A stretch of DNA of 64,000 bases from Streptomyces sp. DI166 (GTDB lineage: Bacteria > Actinomycetota > Actinomycetes > Streptomycetales > Streptomycetaceae). Positions within the stretch are counted from its first letter, which is position 1. Each line of letters begins with the position of its first letter. The notes beneath the pieces are model-generated. The model saw only the letters and a program-made list of their open reading frames with translations. It had not been told where the DNA came from and made no database searches. Shown here one piece after another: positions 60,519 to 64,000 of the stretch. Both the position numbers and the translations under genes were made by a program. The stretch covers positions 1-64,000 of the forward strand of contig NZ_FLSP01000014.1 of assembly GCF_900091315.1 (NCBI RefSeq). The letters run 5' to 3'.

Positions 60519-61985
60519 GTGTCCGCTGCACAGGCACAACAGTCGGGGAACACCACGTATCTGGAGCTGTCCCAGGAGGGCGGCGGCGCCCACAAGTTCT
60601 ACGAGGTGACCGTCGCCGGCACCACCGTCTCCGTGCGCTACGGCCGGATCGGCGCCGACGGACAGTGCCAGACCTCGACCTTCCCGAACCCGGAGAAGGC
60701 GAAGGCCGCCGCCGCGAAGAAGATCGCCGAGAAGGTGCGCAAGGGGTACGCGCCCGCCGTGCGGGGACAGCGCGCGGCCCGCCCCGTGACCCGCCGTCAG
60801 GTGACCTCCGCGCCCTCCACGGCTCGCGCCAAGGCCCCGGTGCTGTGGCGGTTCCGCACCGGAGCCAGCGCGTTCGGCATCCACGTGGACGACGAGCGCT
60901 GCTGGGTCGGCAACCAGAACGGCGACGTCTACAACCTCGGTCACGACGGCGAGGTACTGGCCCGCTACTCCCTGCCCGACGGCGTCAAGTGCCTGGTGGC
61001 CGACGACTTCTGGATCTACGCCGGCTGCGACGACGGCAGCGTCTACGACCTGTCGGCCAAGGTGCCCTTCGCCGCCTACGACATCGCCGCCTCGGTGGAC
61101 ATCTTCTGGCTCGACATCCACGCGGGCGTGCTGCACGTCGCCGACCGCGACGGCGGACTGACGGTCATCGACCACGAGGACGAACTCCAGTGGTCGCGCA
61201 ACTCCTCCGGCGAACAGGCCTGGATGGTGCGCGCCGACGACCGCGCCGTCTACCACGGCCACAGTCGAGGCGTCACCGCCTACGCCGCCGACGGCACCAC
61301 CCAGCTCTGGCACACCGCCACCAGCGGCAACGTCCTGTTCGGCTGGCAGGAGCAGCACGCCGTCTACGCCGGGACCGGGCGCCGCGTCGTCCAGCGGCTC
61401 GCCAAGAGCACGGGAGCCGTCGAGGCCACCTTCGCGTGCGACTCCGCCGTGTACTCCTGCGCCACCTCACCGGGCGGGCGGTACGTCTTCGCGGGCGACT
61501 CCGCCTCCTCCGTGTACTGCTTCGCCGCCGACGGCACCCGGCTGTGGAAGCTCGGTACGGGCTGCGGTTCGGCGCTGTCCATGCAGTACCACGACGAGCG
61601 GCTGTACATCGTCACCACCGACGGCACGCTCGCCTGCATCGACGCCAGTGAGGCCGCGATCAGCGCCGCGCAGTCGGGCACCGTCCCGGTCGCCGCCGAC
61701 ATCAAGCTGGCCGCCGCCCTGCCCACGTACGCGCCGCTGACCACCGCCTCCTCCGTGGCCACGGTCAGCGCGGCCCCCGCGCAGGGCAGCGGGGTCGTCG
61801 TGGAGTGTGTCGAGCAGGGCGGCCGGGTGCGGGTGCGGGTGGTCTCCGACGGCTACGAGCCGAGCTGGAACGTGCAGTTCCCGCGGGCGATACGCGAGCC
61901 CGGCGCCCGCTACGTCGTGGACTCCCTGCACTCCTCCCGGGGCGGTTTCTACCGGGTGCGCGGCGAGATCAGGCGCCTGGTGTGA
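60519..61985 (+). CDS. WGR-domain protein with beta-propeller repeats
   Basis: 488 residues; GTG 60519 has GGGAGG upstream, better than the open frame from 60426. N-terminal WGR domain (residues ~10-80), with the signature reading RYGRIGADGQ, i.e. Trp replaced by Tyr. A basic linker follows, then PQQ/WD40-like repeats of about 40 residues (WVGNQNGDVYNLGHDGEVL, YAGCDDGSVYDLS, VYHGHSRGVTAYAADGTTQLW, FAGDSASSVYCFAADGTRLW). WGR domains occur in nucleic-acid or ADP-ribose linked proteins. Function unknown. Confidence 0.85.
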   Translation: MSAAQAQQSGNTTYLELSQEGGGAHKFYEVTVAGTTVSVRYGRIGADGQCQTSTFPNPEKAKAAAAKKIAEKVRKGYAPAVRGQRAARPVTRRQVTSAPSTARAKAPVLWRFRTGASAFGIHVDDERCWVGNQNGDVYNLGHDGEVLARYSLPDGVKCLVADDFWIYAGCDDGSVYDLSAKVPFAAYDIAASVDIFWLDIHAGVLHVADRDGGLTVIDHEDELQWSRNSSGEQAWMVRADDRAVYHGHSRGVTAYAADGTTQLWHTATSGNVLFGWQEQHAVYAGTGRRVVQRLAKSTGAVEATFACDSAVYSCATSPGGRYVFAGDSASSVYCFAADGTRLWKLGTGCGSALSMQYHDERLYIVTTDGTLACIDASEAAISAAQSGTVPVAADIKLAAALPTYAPLTTASSVATVSAAPAQGSGVVVECVEQGGRVRVRVVSDGYEPSWNVQFPRAIREPGARYVVDSLHSSRGGFYRVRGEIRRLV

Positions 61986-62109
61986 CGGACGCCGCGGCCT
62001 CGCGGATCGCGTCGGTGGCCTGGCTCAGCGCGACGCTCGCCGCGAGGACCGCGGGCCCGTCGGGGCCGCCCGTGCGCATCCCGGGTAAGTCCTGGGGCGG
62101 CGCGGTCAT
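61969..62109 (-). CDS. Possible 46-residue protein coupled to the cyclase
   Basis: ATG 62109 overlaps the cyclase stop (ATGA) and the frame runs 46 residues (MTAPPQDLPG ... AAASVTPGA), overlapping the end of the convergent WGR gene by 17 bases. An Ala-rich helix is predictable in the second half. It may be a genuine small product of the polyketide operon or a chance frame; no family recognised. Confidence 0.4.
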   Translation of the reverse strand: MTAPPQDLPGMRTGGPDGPAVLAASVALSQATDAIREAAASVTPGA

Positions 62110-63050
62110 GTGCGGGCCCTTGACTCCGCGTAGGTCTTGGCGTGGCCGAGGGTGGCCCTGCTGTTGGTGCCGAGCGCGGTGCGCAGGAACACCCGCGCCT
62201 CGGGGACGCCCGCGTCCTCGCCGAGCACCGCCCGGATGCTGTCGGTGTTGACTACGACGGTGTGCTGCGAGGTGGCGGTGGTGACGCCCCGGTCGTCCTC
62301 GCTGAGCTGCCAGCACCCGGTGTGCAGGGCCATCAGCGCGGGCAGCGTGGTCTGCTTGTAGACGATGCGGTGGTGCGGGAAGCACACCCGGACCGACTCG
62401 GTGGTGTGCCGGGAGCCGTCCTTGGCCAGGGTGTCCATCCGCAGCACCTGCAGGCCCGGGGTCTCCTCGGTCAGCCGTACCTCGGCGACGTGCGGCAGCC
62501 GGTCCTTCCAGTGGCCCGCCTCGTTGAGGAAGTCGTACACGTCCTTGGCCGCGCCGTGGATCTCGACACTGTCCTCGAAGGACAGCGTCAGGTCCGGGGC
62601 GCCGGTGGCCCGTTCCACGCTGGTCTTCAGCGCGGCCAGCTCCGAGCGGCTGTTGCGGTCCACCGCCCGGTCGATCCACTCCAGTCCGGCCGGGTCGTCG
62701 TCGACGGCCCGATAGTCGTGCAGCAGCCGCAGCCGGGTGCGCCCCGCGGAGAGGGGCTCGGCGATCCAGGTACCGCCCATCGCGGCCACCGGCGGCGCCG
62801 ACACCTCCTGGCGGAAGGAGATCCGCAGCGCCTCGGGGTCCAGGACCCGGCGGGAGGTCCAGCTCTTCGCGGAGCCGTTGGCGGTGGCCCAGATCCGGAT
62901 CCGCTCCTCGTTTCCGCTCTGCTCCACCCGCTCCACGAGAACGGACGGCGGGAAGACCAGCGGCCAGTTCTCCACCTCGGCGATCAGCCGGTACACCTCC
63001 GCCGCCGGGGCCTCGACGGTGATCTCGTGCTCAACCTCGCGTACGGTCAT
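62106..63050 (-). CDS. Type II polyketide aromatase/cyclase (di-domain SRPBCC)
   Basis: 314 residues; ATG 63050 has AGAGG 12 bases upstream and is chosen over GTG 63062. Two tandem START/SRPBCC domains: residues ~1-150 (HEITVEAPAAEVYRLIAEVENWPLVFPP) and ~155-314 (VEIHGAAKDVYDFLNEAGHWKDRLPHV). This is the architecture of ActVII/Gris-type aromatase/cyclases that fold and aromatise the first ring of reduced polyketides. Encoded just after the ketoreductase, which acts before it. Confidence 0.9.
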   Translation of the reverse strand: MTVREVEHEITVEAPAAEVYRLIAEVENWPLVFPPSVLVERVEQSGNEERIRIWATANGSAKSWTSRRVLDPEALRISFRQEVSAPPVAAMGGTWIAEPLSAGRTRLRLLHDYRAVDDDPAGLEWIDRAVDRNSRSELAALKTSVERATGAPDLTLSFEDSVEIHGAAKDVYDFLNEAGHWKDRLPHVAEVRLTEETPGLQVLRMDTLAKDGSRHTTESVRVCFPHHRIVYKQTTLPALMALHTGCWQLSEDDRGVTTATSQHTVVVNTDSIRAVLGEDAGVPEARVFLRTALGTNSRATLGHAKTYAESRART

Positions 63051-63085
63051 GATCGGTGTCACCTCTGGGAAGTCGGCGGTGCCTG

Positions 63086-63871
63086 TCAGAAGTTGCCGAG
63101 CCCGCCGCAGACATTGAGGGCCTGCGCGGTGATGGAGGCGGCGGTGTCGGTGACCAGATAGCCGACCAGCCCGGCGACCTCCTCGGGGGTGGAGTAGCGG
63201 CCGAGGGGGATCTTCGCCCGGAACTTCTCCAGGATCGTCTCCTCGCTGGTGTCGTAGGCCGCCGCGTACCCCGAGCGCACCCGCTGCGCCATGGGCGTCT
63301 CCACATAGCCGGGGCAGACCGCGTTGACGGTGATCCCGGTCGGGGCCAGCTCGTTGCCGAGCGCCTTGGTGAAGCCGACCACCCCGTGCTTGGACGCCGA
63401 GTAGGGGGCGCCGAGCACCACGCCCTGCTTCCCGGCGGTCGACGCGATGTTCACGATGCGGCCCCAGTCCTTGTGCCGCATCCCGCCCGTGTTCAGCACC
63501 TCACGCGTCATCAGGAACACGCTGGTGAGGTTGGTGGCGACGACGTCCAGCCACAGTTCGTCCGTGAGGTCCGCGGTGACCCCGCCGCCGCTGCGGCCCG
63601 CGTTGTTCACCAGCACGTCGACCGTGCCGTACCGCTCGACGGCCGCACTGACGAAGCGCCCGATGTCCTCCGGGGACCGCACGTCGCAGGTGCGGCCGTC
63701 CACGTCGAGGCCCTCGTCGCGCAGCTCCTTGACCGTACGCAGCACGCTGTCCTCGGTGCGGGCGCAGAGGAAGACCCGGTGACCGCGCTGTGCCAGCAGC
63801 CGGGTGGTGGCCAGACCGATCCCGCTGGTCGCGCCGGTCACCACGGCCGTCCGTGACTCCTGCTCCGACAT
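63086..63871 (-). CDS. Type II polyketide ketoreductase (ActIII-like SDR)
   Basis: 261 residues from ATG 63871 with AGGAGG upstream. Short-chain dehydrogenase: NADPH motif TGATSGIGLATTRLL, NNAGRSGGG, Ser/Tyr/Lys set in NIASTAGKQGVVLGAPYSASKHG, and CPGYVETPMAQRVR. The PGYVETPMA and GRYSTPEEVAGLVGYLV segments are typical of ActIII C9-ketoreductases. Ketosynthase, chain-length factor and carrier genes are expected upstream beyond 64000. The 129 bases from 63872 to the window edge hold no recognisable element. Confidence 0.92.
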   Translation of the reverse strand: MSEQESRTAVVTGATSGIGLATTRLLAQRGHRVFLCARTEDSVLRTVKELRDEGLDVDGRTCDVRSPEDIGRFVSAAVERYGTVDVLVNNAGRSGGGVTADLTDELWLDVVATNLTSVFLMTREVLNTGGMRHKDWGRIVNIASTAGKQGVVLGAPYSASKHGVVGFTKALGNELAPTGITVNAVCPGYVETPMAQRVRSGYAAAYDTSEETILEKFRAKIPLGRYSTPEEVAGLVGYLVTDTAASITAQALNVCGGLGNF

Positions 63872-64000
63872 ACATCCTCCTGACGGTGCTCCGGAAGGCC
63901 CGAACGGAAGGGTTCGAACAACCCGGGGATGCTCACAGCCCCGCCTGGAACGGCACTTGAAGGGTTCTCAGGGCCCGGCCGCGGCCCTCCCGAGGCGGCA

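Overview
The window reads as a chromosomal segment of a Streptomyces-type actinomycete. GC content is very high with strong third-position bias, GTG starts are frequent, four-base ATGA/GTGA start-stop overlaps are common, and several families typical of the genus are present: a streptophobe protein, an RsbW-like ATPase, a mycothiol-type maleylpyruvate isomerase, a class I P450 system and type II polyketide enzymes. No rRNA, tRNA, CRISPR array, prophage or insertion sequence was seen.

Layout. (1) 1-2.5 kb: the 3' part of a three-cupredoxin, NirK-like copper protein with a His-Asp repeat linker, a DGC-family zinc protein and a membrane-anchored small protein. (2) 2.7-7.7 kb, minus strand: a BtuF/BtuC/BtuD-like ABC importer followed by an FhuF-like 2Fe-2S protein and a small conserved protein, all behind a cobalamin riboswitch. 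(3) 7.8-31.8 kb: a large sugar-uptake region. It holds a rhamnose-type CUT2 transporter (ATPase-permease fusion, permease, binding protein) under a divergent LacI repressor; a fructose (Frc)-type ABC system split into binding protein + permease + kinase and a separate ATPase, with a ROK regulator; two closely similar LacI paralogues; an EI-HPr fusion divergent from a Ula-family PTS (IIA, IIB, IIC); transketolase, transaldolase and a sugar/proton MFS transporter. A shared operator with half-site TTGCGCAAAG recurs at six places and probably ties the twin LacI proteins to the Frc genes and the MFS gene.

(4) 31.9-45.4 kb: aromatic catabolism. IclR and a DHA2-type MFS transporter lie on the minus strand. 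Divergent from them is an operon for 3-hydroxybenzoate 6-hydroxylase, gentisate dioxygenase, maleylpyruvate isomerase and fumarylpyruvate hydrolase, continuing into thiolase and 3-oxoadipate CoA-transferase and then a TetR regulator. A P450-ferredoxin-ferredoxin reductase-LysR operon runs on the minus strand. (5) 45.6-52.5 kb: an operon whose pathway I do not recognise. It encodes a metal-ligand-less phosphotriesterase-like protein, an intact phosphotriesterase-like protein, an FAD monooxygenase, an HSL-type hydrolase, a metallo-beta-lactamase-fold hydrolase and a CocE/NonD-type hydrolase. Its promoter region shares a 25-of-27-base motif with the MFS promoter 12 kb away, so the two are probably co-regulated.

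(6) 52.6-62 kb: MMPL transporter, an 18-bp minisatellite, streptophobe protein, OmpR/histidine-kinase pair, SulP transporter and a WGR/beta-propeller protein. (7) 62-64 kb, minus strand: an aromatase/cyclase and a ketoreductase, apparently the edge of a type II polyketide cluster that continues past the window.

The least familiar parts are the pseudoenzyme/enzyme phosphotriesterase pair with its shared promoter motif, the Ula-PTS/transketolase/transaldolase unit, the LacI twin regulon, and tandem duplications at two gene junctions of the gentisate operon. One of those junctions creates a ladder of two identical 23-codon ORFs.
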